Shown in pieces: positions 37,656-45,185 of a stretch of DNA of 64,000 nucleotides. The stretch's first letter is position 1. Each line of letters starts with the position of its first letter. The notes beneath the pieces were generated by a model. It saw only the letters and a program-made list of their open reading frames with translations, searched no databases and had not been told where the DNA came from. A program made the position numbers and the translations under genes. Origin of the DNA: Micromonospora sp. WMMD812 (GTDB lineage: Bacteria; Actinomycetota; Actinomycetes; Mycobacteriales; Micromonosporaceae); contig NZ_CP114904.1 of the NCBI RefSeq assembly GCF_027497215.1, forward strand, positions 1,302,001-1,366,000. Direction: 5' to 3'.

Positions 37656-38373
37656 ACCCCGCGCCGCGCAGCGTGTGGATCATCGGCTCCCGGCCCGCGT
37701 CGATCTTCTTACGCAGGTACGAGATGTAGAGCTCGACCACGTTGGCCTGACCGCCGAAGTCGTAGTTCCAGACCCGGTCGAGGATCTGCGCCTTGCTCAG
37801 CACGCGGCGCGGGTTGCGCATCAGGTAGCGCAGCAGCTCGAACTCGGTGGCGGTCAGCGTGATCAGCTGGCCGCCGCGGCGCACCTCGTGGCTGTCCTCG
37901 TCGAGGGTGAGGTCGCCGACGGTGAGCACCGCCTCCTCCCGGGCGGCGATCGCGAAACCGGAGCGGCGCAGCAGCGCGCGCAGCCGGGCGATCACCTCCT
38001 CCAGGCTGAACGGCTTGGTGACGTAGTCGTCCCCGCCGACGGTCAGCCCCGCGATGCGCTCCTCGACCGCGTCGCGGGCGGTCAGGAAGAGCACCGGAAC
38101 GGTGGGCGCCTGCTCGCGCAGCCGGCGCAGGACCTGGAAGCCGTCCAGATCGGGCAGCATCACGTCGAGCACCACCGCGTCCGGCTGGAACTGCCGGGCC
38201 GCGGTGAGCGCCGCCATGCCGTTGCCGGCGCTGCGGACGTGCCAGCCCTCGTAGCGCAGCGCCATCGACAGCAGGTCGGTCAGCGTCGGTTCGTCGTCGA
38301 CCACCAGCACCCGGACCGGCTCGCCGTCCGGGCGGCGCAGCTCGATGCGGCCCTGCGCGGCCTGCCCGTCCAT
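37633..38373 (-). CDS. OmpR/PhoB family response regulator
   Basis: The 246-residue regulator has a receiver domain: acidic pair VVDDEPT near residue 25, phosphoacceptor in VLDVMLPDLDG near 69, and the lysine in YVTKPFSLEE near 119. A winged helix DNA-binding domain follows (TATEFELLRYLMRNPRRVLS; VVELYISYLRKKID; TLRGAGYVL). It resembles MprA/TcrX-type actinobacterial regulators. Of two ATGs six bases apart, the second has GGAGG at a normal distance. It heads the operon with the histidine kinase, GT39 and GT2-GtrA genes and probably controls it. Confidence 0.93.
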   Translation of the reverse strand: MDGQAAQGRIELRRPDGEPVRVLVVDDEPTLTDLLSMALRYEGWHVRSAGNGMAALTAARQFQPDAVVLDVMLPDLDGFQVLRRLREQAPTVPVLFLTARDAVEERIAGLTVGGDDYVTKPFSLEEVIARLRALLRRSGFAIAAREEAVLTVGDLTLDEDSHEVRRGGQLITLTATEFELLRYLMRNPRRVLSKAQILDRVWNYDFGGQANVVELYISYLRKKIDAGREPMIHTLRGAGYVLKPAE

Positions 38374-38447
38374 GACCATGCCTCCATCGTGGGCGTGTTC
38401 CCTGTGCCGCGCCCCTGCGTAACCTGTGTGCCGGCTGTGCGCGGGCC

Positions 38448-38678
38448 CTACTCGGTGACGCCGAGCGGGTCGGTGCGGACGAAGCGCATCGTCCAGGTGC
38501 CCGTGCCGTCGGGTCGCTCGCGCTCGTAGAGGTGGTCCGGGCCGCCGCCGACCGGTCCGGTGCCCTGCGGGTGTCGCATGACCCACCGCGGTGGCGGAGC
38601 GCCGTCCGGACCGGCGGGCAGCTCCCGGACCAGGTCGTGCGCCGGCCCGCCGACGAACCGCACGGTCACCTCGCTCAT
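38448..38678 (-). CDS. small hypothetical protein
   Basis: The 76-residue product (MSEVTVRFVGGPAHDLVREL) is soluble, proline/glycine-rich and has no recognised domain. Two short conserved-looking pieces are RFVGGPAHDL at the N terminus and TWTMRFVRTDP at the C terminus; the middle (DHLYERERPDG) may form a strand pair. The ATG has GAGGGGAACGGCG upstream, which supports translation. It precedes the response regulator by 74 bases on the same strand and may be cotranscribed with it, but its function is unknown. Confidence 0.65.
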   Translation of the reverse strand: MSEVTVRFVGGPAHDLVRELPAGPDGAPPPRWVMRHPQGTGPVGGGPDHLYERERPDGTGTWTMRFVRTDPLGVTE

Positions 38679-38814
38679 CGCCGTTCCCCTCGGTGTCCGG
38701 GCCGACACTCCGGGTGATACCGGCCCCGGCTCGCAAGCTACCGCACCCGCCGGACCGCCCGCAGCGCGGTCGGCGACGCCCACCGCGGGCACCGGGCCGC
38801 CTCCTGATCACCGC

Positions 38815-38841
38815 GGTTTGCCCTGATGGGAGCCCGGGTAC
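38815..38841 (+). promoter_or_regulatory. SigB/SigF-type promoter for the Ser/Thr kinase
   Basis: GGTTTG and GGGTAC are separated by 15 bases, 52 bases before the kinase ATG. Confidence 0.5.
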
Positions 38842-38892
38842 CGCGATCAGAGGCGCCCACCGAACGGTGCCCGAGGAGCGAGGAGTCGACCG

Positions 38893-39930
38893 ATGCGGAC
38901 GCTGGACGGGCGGTACCGGCTCGAACAGCGCATCGGCATCGGGGGGATGTCCGAGGTGTGGCGCGCCCACGACGTGGTGCTCGACCGGCCGGTCGCGGTG
39001 AAGCTGATCTCCGCCGGTCAGGACGGGCTGGACAGCTCGGTCGAGCGGATCCGGACCGAGGCCCGCGCGGCGGCGCGGCTGGTGCACCCGAACGTGGCCA
39101 GCGTGCACGACTTCGGCACCTGCGCGACGCTGCCCGACCGCCGGATGCCGTACATCGTCATGGAGCTGGCGGAGGGCGAGACGCTCGCCGCGCACCTGCG
39201 GGCCGGGCCGCTGGACTGGCGGATCGCGGTGCGGGTGTGCGCGGAGGTGTCCGCCGCGCTGGCCGCGGCGCACGCGCACGGCATCGTCCACCGGGACGTG
39301 AAGCCGGCGAACGTCATCCTCACCCCGGCCGGGGTGAAGGTGCTCGACTTCGGGATCGCCCTTCGGGCCGGCGCACCGGACCCGGCGCCGGACGGGATGG
39401 TGGTGGGCACTCCGGCGTACCTCGCCCCGGAGCAGCTGGATCGGGCGCCCGCGACCCCGGCCGCCGACATGTACGCCCTCGGCGTGCTGCTGTACTACTG
39501 CCTGACCGGGCGGCTGCCGTACCCGGCGGAGACCGCCACCCAGCTGTTCGGCGCGCGCCGGCGCCAACGGCCAGAGCCGCTGCCCGGGATCGACGGGTTG
39601 CCGCCCGAGGTGGTCGAGCTGTGCCGCCGCTGCCTGGCCGACGAGCCGGCCGACCGGCCGTCCAGCCTGGTCGCCGCGCTATTGCTGGCCGAGGCGGTGG
39701 ACGCCCGGGTGTACGTGCCGATGCACCTGCCGACGGCGCCCCGACCGCGGCGCGCGAGGGTGCGCCCGTGGACCGAGCGCGCCGCGACCGAGGTCACCGA
39801 GGCCGCGCCGGCGCTCGACCGGCCCGCAGCGGCGCTCGACCTCCCCGAGCCGGCGCTCGAACCGCCCGTGCCGGCGCTCGAGCCGAACGCGCCGGTGGGC
39901 GACCGGCGTGGCTCGGCCGGCGACGCCTGA
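38893..39930 (+). CDS. soluble serine/threonine protein kinase (PknA/PknB-like)
   Basis: The 345-residue kinase has all core motifs: glycine loop GIGGMSEV (residues 15-22), VAVK lysine K37, catalytic HRDVKPAN (133-140), DFG (152-154) and the APE of the P+1 loop (178-180). The kinase domain ends near 275. The tail lacks a membrane helix and sensor. It is instead a basic linker followed by imperfect proline/acidic repeats (ALDRP, ALDLPEP, ALEPPVP, ALEPNAP), so the kinase is cytoplasmic and may be recruited through the tail. The ATG has GAGGAGCGAGGAG upstream. A SigB-type promoter suggests stress induction. The OsmC gene follows on the same strand with its own promoter. Confidence 0.93.
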   Translation: MRTLDGRYRLEQRIGIGGMSEVWRAHDVVLDRPVAVKLISAGQDGLDSSVERIRTEARAAARLVHPNVASVHDFGTCATLPDRRMPYIVMELAEGETLAAHLRAGPLDWRIAVRVCAEVSAALAAAHAHGIVHRDVKPANVILTPAGVKVLDFGIALRAGAPDPAPDGMVVGTPAYLAPEQLDRAPATPAADMYALGVLLYYCLTGRLPYPAETATQLFGARRRQRPEPLPGIDGLPPEVVELCRRCLADEPADRPSSLVAALLLAEAVDARVYVPMHLPTAPRPRRARVRPWTERAATEVTEAAPALDRPAAALDLPEPALEPPVPALEPNAPVGDRRGSAGDA

Positions 39931-39964
39931 CCTCCCTGAGCTGGGCCGACGGTGACCCCGGCCC

Positions 39965-39990
39965 GGTTTCACCGGTCGGGGGTCGGGTAG
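39965..39990 (+). promoter_or_regulatory. SigB/SigF-type promoter for the OsmC gene
   Basis: GGTTTC, 14 bases, GGGTAG: one of the two closest matches in the window to the SigB/SigF pattern. It lies 30 bases before the ATG, with GGGAGG between. Confidence 0.65.
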
Positions 39991-40019
39991 CCGGGCCGGT
40001 GAGTGACGGGAGGAACGCG

Positions 40020-40445
40020 ATGCCGGATCCGAGTTCCTGGCTGCATGAGGCCGCCGCGACCGCCGAGGGCGGGCACGTACGCACCGACGACGGGGGGCTC
40101 TCCACCGCGCTGGCGTCCCCGCTCGCGGCGCACTGCACCGGGCTGCGACCCGAACAGCTGCTGGCCGCGGCGTTCGCGTCCTGCCTGCACCACGCCGCGG
40201 TGGAGGCGGCCGGTGAGATCACCGACGAGTCACACACCGTGCAGGTGCGCGCCGAGGCGAAGCTGGGCCGCGACGGCGACGGCCGGTACCGGGCGGACGT
40301 GCACGCGTCGATCGCCTCGGCCGGGCTGACCCGTCAGCAGCTCGCCCAGCTGGTCGAGTACGCCGACCGGCTGTGGCCGTTCTCCAGCGGTGACAACAGC
40401 CGGCACCGGCTCACCGTCACCCCGGCCGAGAACGGCCGGCACTGA
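40020..40445 (+). CDS. OsmC/Ohr family protein lacking the resolving cysteine
   Basis: The 141-residue protein has the OsmC fold: GLSTALASPLAAHCTGLRPE, then the helix with the peroxidatic cysteine in AFASCLHHAA near residue 60, then the C-terminal block. Ohr and OsmC reduce organic peroxides with two cysteines. The second normally sits in VCPYS; here that position is LWPFSSGD, so the resolving cysteine is tryptophan. It may be a one-cysteine peroxidase with an external thiol, or a non-catalytic member. The ATG has GGGAGGAACGCG upstream. The SigB-type promoter fits a stress role. It is convergent with the EEP-family gene, nine bases away. Confidence 0.85.
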   Translation: MPDPSSWLHEAAATAEGGHVRTDDGGLSTALASPLAAHCTGLRPEQLLAAAFASCLHHAAVEAAGEITDESHTVQVRAEAKLGRDGDGRYRADVHASIASAGLTRQQLAQLVEYADRLWPFSSGDNSRHRLTVTPAENGRH

Positions 40446-40454
40446 GCTCCGCCG

Positions 40455-41459
40455 CTACCAGCGGAAGCTCGCGGTCACCGCACGGTGATCGCTGGCCGGG
40501 GTACGCAGCACCCCGGCCGAGATGGCCGTCACTCCCCGGTAGAGGACGTGGTCCGGGCGGGTCACCGGGACCGCGGCGGGCCACGTGAATCCGAAGCCGC
40601 GGCCGGCGTCGGCCTGCGCGTCCCCGAGCAGCCGGTTCAGCGGGGCGAAGACCCGGTCGGTGCTGGCCGTGTTGAGGTCACCGAGCACGACCAGGCGCGG
40701 CGCGGGGTCCGCGCGCACCTGGGCGGCCAGGGCGGCGACGGTCTGATCCCGGGTGGCGGTGTCCCCCGCCCGCGCCGAACCGAGATGGACCACGTACACG
40801 GCCAGGTCACCGCTCGGGGTCTCCACCACCGCGCGGAGCGCCCGGGTCCAGCCGAGGCCGGTGTCCACCCCGGCCCGGTCCCGGATCGGGTAGCGGCTGT
40901 AGAGCGCGACCGTGGAGACGGACGCCCGGTGGGGATGATCCGGGCGGAGGACGTCGGCCACCCGGTCGTCGGCGACCTCCTGGAGGGCTATCAGGTCGGC
41001 GCCGGCCGTGGCGAGGGCCCGCGCGGTGGCCGCCGGATCCGGGTTGGCGGCGCGCAGGTTCTGGCTCGCCACCCGCAGGCCGCCCGCACCCGCCGCGGCG
41101 CCGGGCCGCAGCCAGGCTCCGGCGTACAGGGCAGCCCAGACGACGGCGGGCAGCAGCACGGCGATCAGCGCGAGGCGCGAGCGGCGCAGCAGCGCGCCCA
41201 GCGCCAGCAGCGGCACGCCGGCGCCGAGCAGCGGGGTGACGCTGTCCAGGAGGCTGCCCAGGCCACGGACGTTGGGCACGGCGCGGTGTCCGGCGAGCAC
41301 GGCGGCGAGCAGCACGGCCGCCGCGGCGAGGAGCCAGCCTCGCCGATTGCGACGCGGCCCGTCCGACTCATCAGCCGCTCGGCCGTCCGGCCGAGCGGCT
41401 AATCCGCTGTTCGGTGGAGGTGCGGCGGGCCGCCGCGCCGCTCGCCCAAGATCACCCAT
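40455..41459 (-). CDS. membrane endonuclease/exonuclease/phosphatase family protein
   Basis: The 334-residue protein has three membrane helices in residues 40-125 (WLLAAAAVLLAAVLAG onward) and an EEP domain facing outward. EEP motifs are LRVASQNLRAANPDP near 127, DLIALQEVADD near 153, LVVLGDLNTASTDR near 243 and the C-terminal ASDHRAVTASF, holding the catalytic Asn, Glu, Asp and His. Actinobacterial relatives are extracytoplasmic phosphodiesterases of unknown substrate. An ATG at 41473 opens a seven-codon frame (MSRTDG, stop) that ends inside this start (ATGGGTGA), so leader coupling is possible. A palindrome lies 20 bases upstream of the start. Confidence 0.8.
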   Translation of the reverse strand: MGDLGRAARRPAAPPPNSGLAARPDGRAADESDGPRRNRRGWLLAAAAVLLAAVLAGHRAVPNVRGLGSLLDSVTPLLGAGVPLLALGALLRRSRLALIAVLLPAVVWAALYAGAWLRPGAAAGAGGLRVASQNLRAANPDPAATARALATAGADLIALQEVADDRVADVLRPDHPHRASVSTVALYSRYPIRDRAGVDTGLGWTRALRAVVETPSGDLAVYVVHLGSARAGDTATRDQTVAALAAQVRADPAPRLVVLGDLNTASTDRVFAPLNRLLGDAQADAGRGFGFTWPAAVPVTRPDHVLYRGVTAISAGVLRTPASDHRAVTASFRW

Positions 41460-41479
41460 CTGTCCTGCTCATGCCGACG

Positions 41480-41497
41480 TTACGGTCATTACGGTAA
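41480..41497. promoter_or_regulatory. AT-rich imperfect palindrome, possible operator
   Basis: TTACGGTCATTACGGTAA matches its own complement at 14 of 18 positions and also contains a direct repeat TTACGG. It lies in an unusually AT-rich island between divergent genes, where a TetR- or MarR-type repressor might bind. Confidence 0.4.
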
Positions 41498-41615
41498 TAC
41501 CCGTGTTAGGCGCTTAATCACCTTCGCGGCCTATCGAGAGCAATCACCCCACCGAAGGTTGCAAATTGTGACGCATGCCACCAACCAGGCGGATGGCAAG
41601 GCCCGCTCGACTTTC

Positions 41616-41621
41616 TAGCCT
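41616..41621 (+). promoter_or_regulatory. -10 element for the leaderless lysozyme-like gene
   Basis: TAGCCT lies six bases before the GTG start, and no ribosome binding site is present. Confidence 0.5.
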
Positions 41622-41627
41622 CGGCGG

Positions 41628-42476
41628 GTGCATCCCGACGACCCCTCCGACCAGAAGCTGACCACTGCTCGCGCCGCAACCCCTCCGGCCAACCGGGCAT
41701 CCACCGAACGGACGATCGGCCGGCACCGCGCCCCCGAGCCGCCCCGGCGCGGCGCCCGGGCGCTGCTGACGTCGACCCCGCTGCGAGTCGCCCTCGCCAC
41801 CGGCGTCACCTGCTGCCTCGGCGTCGCCGCGTACGCCGGCGTGCGGGACGACACCGTCCAGCGGGACGAACCGCTGACCCAGGCCGTGGCCGACCGGGCG
41901 GCACTGGCCAACGAGCGCGCCTCCCGGTCGCTGGAGCGCACCGCCTCCCCCACCCCGGTCAGCCCGAGCCCCACGGCGTCACCCAGCCCCACGGCGACCA
42001 AGAAGAAGCCGGCGCCGAAGAAGCCGGCGAAGCCGCGCCGACCCAAGCCGGTCGCCGGACTCACCCAGGCGCAGATGGACAACGCGAAGGTGATCGTCGA
42101 CGTCGGCCGCGACCTCGACCTCCCCAAGCGCGGCATGATCATCGCGGTCGCGACCGCCATGCAGGAGAGCACCCTGCTCAACTACGCCAGCGGCGTGCTG
42201 CCCGAGTCGCAGAACTACCCGCACCAGGCCATCGGCTGGGACCACGACTCGGTCGGGCTGTTCCAGCAGCGGCCCAGCAGCGGCTGGGGCACCGTCGAGG
42301 AGCTGATGCGTCCCGCGTTCGCGGCGCGCGCCTTCTACCTCGCCCTGCTCAAGGTTCCGGGCTGGCAGGACATGAGCCTGACCCTGGCCGCCCAGACCGT
42401 TCAGGTCTCCGCGTTCCCCGACGCGTACGCCCAGCACGAGGAGCGGGCGACCACCGTCGTTGACGCGCTCACCTGA
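41628..42476 (+). CDS. membrane-anchored lysozyme-like cell-wall protein
   Basis: The 282-residue protein has a cytoplasmic basic N terminus of about 45 residues, one membrane helix (LRVALATGVTCCLGVAAYAG, residues 52-71), a serine/threonine/proline spacer with lysine repeats (KKKPAPKKPAKPRRPKP) and a C-terminal lysozyme-like domain from about 145. That domain carries the candidate catalytic glutamate in ATAMQESTLLNYAS, then DSVGLFQQRPSSGWGT, PGWQDM and SAFPDAYAQHE. This module recurs in actinobacterial peptidoglycan hydrolases, often with NlpC/P60 domains. The role is probably peptidoglycan remodelling, by family. GTG is preceded by a -10 box at leaderless spacing. Confidence 0.8.
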   Translation: MHPDDPSDQKLTTARAATPPANRASTERTIGRHRAPEPPRRGARALLTSTPLRVALATGVTCCLGVAAYAGVRDDTVQRDEPLTQAVADRAALANERASRSLERTASPTPVSPSPTASPSPTATKKKPAPKKPAKPRRPKPVAGLTQAQMDNAKVIVDVGRDLDLPKRGMIIAVATAMQESTLLNYASGVLPESQNYPHQAIGWDHDSVGLFQQRPSSGWGTVEELMRPAFAARAFYLALLKVPGWQDMSLTLAAQTVQVSAFPDAYAQHEERATTVVDALT

Positions 42477-42495
42477 GCCGGCGCGGGCAGCCGCC

Positions 42496-43032
42496 TCACC
42501 GCACGGGCGCGCCGTCCCGGCCGGTCGGTGGTTCCGCCGGCCCCTCGACGCCACCGGCGGCCACCCGGGTCGCGGGCACCCCGGCCGCCGCGGTCGGCGT
42601 GTCGACCGGTACCGGCTCGACGGTCACCTCGCTGAGGATCTCGTCCACCCGGGCCTCCCGCCGCCGACGGGCCTCCAGCGCCGCCTCGAAGTCACGGCGC
42701 GCCTGCACGGCCTCGGCGTACGCCCGCTCGCGCAACTGGCGGGCCTCCTCACGGGCCGCGTCCAGCTCGACGCGCGCCAGGGCCAGGATCGCGCCCGCCT
42801 CCCGGTCGACCTCGCCGGCACTGCGCCCCACCACCGCCGCATCGTCCAGGTCGAGCCGGCGCAGCAGGCCGCAGAGCCCGCTCGCCTCCTGCCGGATCCG
42901 GTCGCCCTCCCGACCGGGCCCCGCGGCGCTCTCCGCCCATGCCGCGAGCCGGGTCAACCGGAAACCCAGCTCATCCAGGCAGGAGTCCACCTGCCGCTGG
43001 TCGTAACCGATCTCCACGACGGAGAACCTCAT
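42496..43032 (-). CDS. DivIVA-like coiled-coil protein
   Basis: The 178-residue protein starts with MRFSVVEIGYDQRQVDSCLD, close to the DivIVA N-terminal signature (GYDxxxVDxFLD). It continues into a helical region ending in a long charged coiled coil (ARVELDAAREEARQLRERAY; ARRDFEAALEARRRREARVD, about residues 90-140) and a disordered tail. DivIVA-type proteins bind curved membrane or act as scaffolds. The ATG with this N terminus was preferred to a longer start. It is the last of the minus-strand genes of the signalling island and could be a scaffold for it, by position only. Confidence 0.7.
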   Translation of the reverse strand: MRFSVVEIGYDQRQVDSCLDELGFRLTRLAAWAESAAGPGREGDRIRQEASGLCGLLRRLDLDDAAVVGRSAGEVDREAGAILALARVELDAAREEARQLRERAYAEAVQARRDFEAALEARRRREARVDEILSEVTVEPVPVDTPTAAAGVPATRVAAGGVEGPAEPPTGRDGAPVR

Positions 43033-43187
43033 GCTGTCGCCCCCCAGGCAGCCGGAAACATGTCCCCACCTGGATCCTCGACCGTGCCGCACACTCGCGA
43101 GGCGGTTCGGCCGAATTGTTCAGCATCCGGGCGGCCGGCGGGTCCGCGCGGCGCGCGGAGCGGGACGTCCGGGGTGGTCGGGGACGG

Positions 43188-43634
43188 TCAGGGGCGCTTG
43201 GGCAGCACGACCACCCGGCCGAAGAACTCGTCGATCCGGTGCACCACGTCGTTGAAGTCGTCCAAATCGATCGGCTTGGTGACGTACGCGTTGGCCTGGA
43301 GGGTGTAGCTGCCGACGATGTCGGTGTCCGCGTTCGAGGTGGTCAGCACGACGATCGGGATGGTGCGCAGGTCCTCGTCCTGCTTGACCTCGCCGAGCAC
43401 CTGCCGCCCATCCATCCGGGGCATGTTCAGGTCGAGCAGGATGACGTCCGGCCGTACGGCCTCCGTGTGCCGGCCCTCGCGGCGGAGGAACTCCATCGCC
43501 TCCTGCCCGTCGCCGACCACGTCGATGACCTTGTCGACGTCCGAGTCGCCGAGCGCCTCCTCGATCATGAGCACGTCGCCCGGGTCGTCGTCCACCACAA
43601 GGATGCGCACCGGGTTCGGGCTGTCTGCGCCCAT
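43188..43634 (-). CDS. single-domain response regulator (receiver only)
   Basis: The 148-residue protein is a stand-alone receiver. It has the acidic cluster VVDDDPGD near residue 16, the phosphoacceptor in ILLDLNMPRMDG near 69, the threonine/serine in VVLTTSNAD near 98 and the lysine in YVTKPIDLDDF near 121. The extended alpha1 (GDVLMIEEAL) resembles Rcp1/CheY-like partners of phytochrome-type or hybrid kinases. It has no output domain, so it should act by protein contact. No cognate histidine kinase is adjacent; the STAS and SpoIIE genes upstream suggest a link to the partner-switching module. Confidence 0.9.
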   Translation of the reverse strand: MGADSPNPVRILVVDDDPGDVLMIEEALGDSDVDKVIDVVGDGQEAMEFLRREGRHTEAVRPDVILLDLNMPRMDGRQVLGEVKQDEDLRTIPIVVLTTSNADTDIVGSYTLQANAYVTKPIDLDDFNDVVHRIDEFFGRVVVLPKRP

Positions 43635-43702
43635 GATCTACCTGCCTCGGGTCGGCGGGAACGGGACCTCGCGGTCACGTGCTGGCGGGGAAATCTAGTC
43701 CA

Positions 43703-44050
43703 TCACGGGAGGATCTGCGAGGCCGGGTCGGCGGTGTCCGGTTCGTACCGGAGCACCTCGGCGAGGCCGGTGAGGCGCAGCACCCGCTCCACCCGACCGC
43801 TGGCCCCGGTGACCCGCAGCCAACCGCCGTCCGCCGCCGCGTGGTTGTCGCCCCGGACGAAGGCCGCGATGCCGGTGGAGTCGCAGAACGTCAGCTCGGT
43901 GAGATCCACGAGCAGGCGCCGCTCGCCCGCCTCGGTCAGCCGGTCGATCACGGCGTTCAGCTCCGGCGCGGTGCTCATGTCCAGCTCACCGACGAGGCGC
44001 AGACACGTGCCACCGCCGTCGCGGTCGGCGTACGTGACGGTGAACGGCAC
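43703..44050 (-). CDS. STAS-domain anti-sigma factor antagonist
   Basis: The 115-residue protein is a single STAS domain of the SpoIIAA/RsbV type: TCLRLVGELDMSTAPEL near residue 17, and LTFCDSTGIAAFVRG near 57, with the serine that anti-sigma kinases phosphorylate. The C-terminal RVLRLTGLAEVL helix is standard. The unphosphorylated form would bind an anti-sigma kinase and free the sigma factor; a SpoIIE-type phosphatase reactivates it. Such a phosphatase is encoded two genes upstream on the same strand. The GTG start has GGGGGAG upstream. Confidence 0.9.
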   Translation of the reverse strand: MPFTVTYADRDGGGTCLRLVGELDMSTAPELNAVIDRLTEAGERRLLVDLTELTFCDSTGIAAFVRGDNHAAADGGWLRVTGASGRVERVLRLTGLAEVLRYEPDTADPASQILP

Positions 44051-44135
44051 CGTGCTCCCCCTCGCTCCCACGCAGGTGGGACGTTTGCAGTGGGGCAAGT
44101 ATAAGCAGGGGCGGGCCACCGGCCCACCCGCCGGC

Positions 44136-45185
44136 TCAGCCGTTCGACGGGGCGCCCGCCGGGGTGACGAGCAGCCGGCTCCGGTCCAGGTAGCCGACCG
44201 CGCGCGGGAAGTCACGCAGCACCCGACCGAAGTGCTCCAGCGTCAGCCCGAGCGCCGCGGCCGGCACGCCACGGCTGGTCAGAATGGCCGCCAGCCACTC
44301 GACGAACTCGGTGAAGAGCGAACCGTCGTCCACGTAGAGCGCGGCCGCCAGGAAGTCCACGACGTAGCCCAGGTCGCTCACCGTCGAGTCGACCTGCGCC
44401 GGGGTGTACGACTGGGTCGCCGGCGCCCGCTCCCGGAGGTCGGCCAGCGCGCCGTCGATCAGCTCGGCCCGCCGCCGGACCAGGCCGGCGTACTCGTCGT
44501 CGGCCAGGTGGGACAGCTCGGCCGGCGGGACGCGGCGCAGCGCCCGCTCGTCGGCGACCAGGTCGGCGGCGCCGGGTGCGTCCGGCGACCACGCCACACC
44601 GAGGCGGCGGGCCCAGCGGCCGTCGACTCCGAAGCCACGCCCGCCCACCACGACGGGGACGTCGGACCGGCGGCACGCCTCGATCATGCGGTGCGCGTGC
44701 GGCAGCCGCATCGGCAGCGCGCAGGCCAGCGCGACCGCGTGCGCGTCGTGCCGGTGCAGGTACGACACCAGGTGCGCGGCCGGGACGCTGGCCCCGAGGA
44801 ACGTGACCTGCCAGCCGCGCAGCCGCAGCACCTCGGCGACCAACCGCGGCGGAAGCGCGTGCCACTCCCCGTCCATGCAGGCCACCACGATCCGGCCCCG
44901 GGTCGGCCGCGGGCCGGCCTGACCGGCGATCGCGGCCACCACGCGCTCGCTGATGTGCGTGGCGGCGTGCTCCTGGGCGACGCTCCACTCGTTGCGCGCC
45001 CAGCGCTCCCCCACCTCGGCCTGCGCGGGCGCCACCAGGTCCAGCAGCACCCGTTCGGCCGGCACCCCCCGGGACAGCAGGCCGAGGGCGACCTCGATGG
45101 CCGCGTACTCGTCGGCTTCGGTGAGGCAGTCCAGGTAGTCCGCGTAGGCGCCCCCGGGGCTGGCCTGCCTGATCGCCGTGGTCAA
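44136..45185 (-). CDS. CarH-like cobalamin-binding sensor protein without a DNA-binding domain
   Basis: The 349-residue protein has a helical cap domain (about residues 15-90) and a B12-binding Rossmann domain (about 97-215). DGEWHALPPRLVAEVLRLRG puts a histidine (H109) at the cobalt-ligand position. The cap has W62, nine residues, E72-H73, the Wx9EH pattern of CarH/LitR B12 photoreceptors; the residue after W62 is alanine, where CarH has the histidine that binds cobalt after light. There is no MerR-type DNA-binding domain. The C-terminal 130 residues (SLFTEFVEWLAAILTSRGVP) are a helical domain I cannot name. The start is TTG, overlapping the SpoIIE stop codon in TTGA. It probably feeds a B12, light or redox signal to that phosphatase. 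Confidence 0.85.
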   Translation of the reverse strand: MTTAIRQASPGGAYADYLDCLTEADEYAAIEVALGLLSRGVPAERVLLDLVAPAQAEVGERWARNEWSVAQEHAATHISERVVAAIAGQAGPRPTRGRIVVACMDGEWHALPPRLVAEVLRLRGWQVTFLGASVPAAHLVSYLHRHDAHAVALACALPMRLPHAHRMIEACRRSDVPVVVGGRGFGVDGRWARRLGVAWSPDAPGAADLVADERALRRVPPAELSHLADDEYAGLVRRRAELIDGALADLRERAPATQSYTPAQVDSTVSDLGYVVDFLAAALYVDDGSLFTEFVEWLAAILTSRGVPAAALGLTLEHFGRVLRDFPRAVGYLDRSRLLVTPAGAPSNG

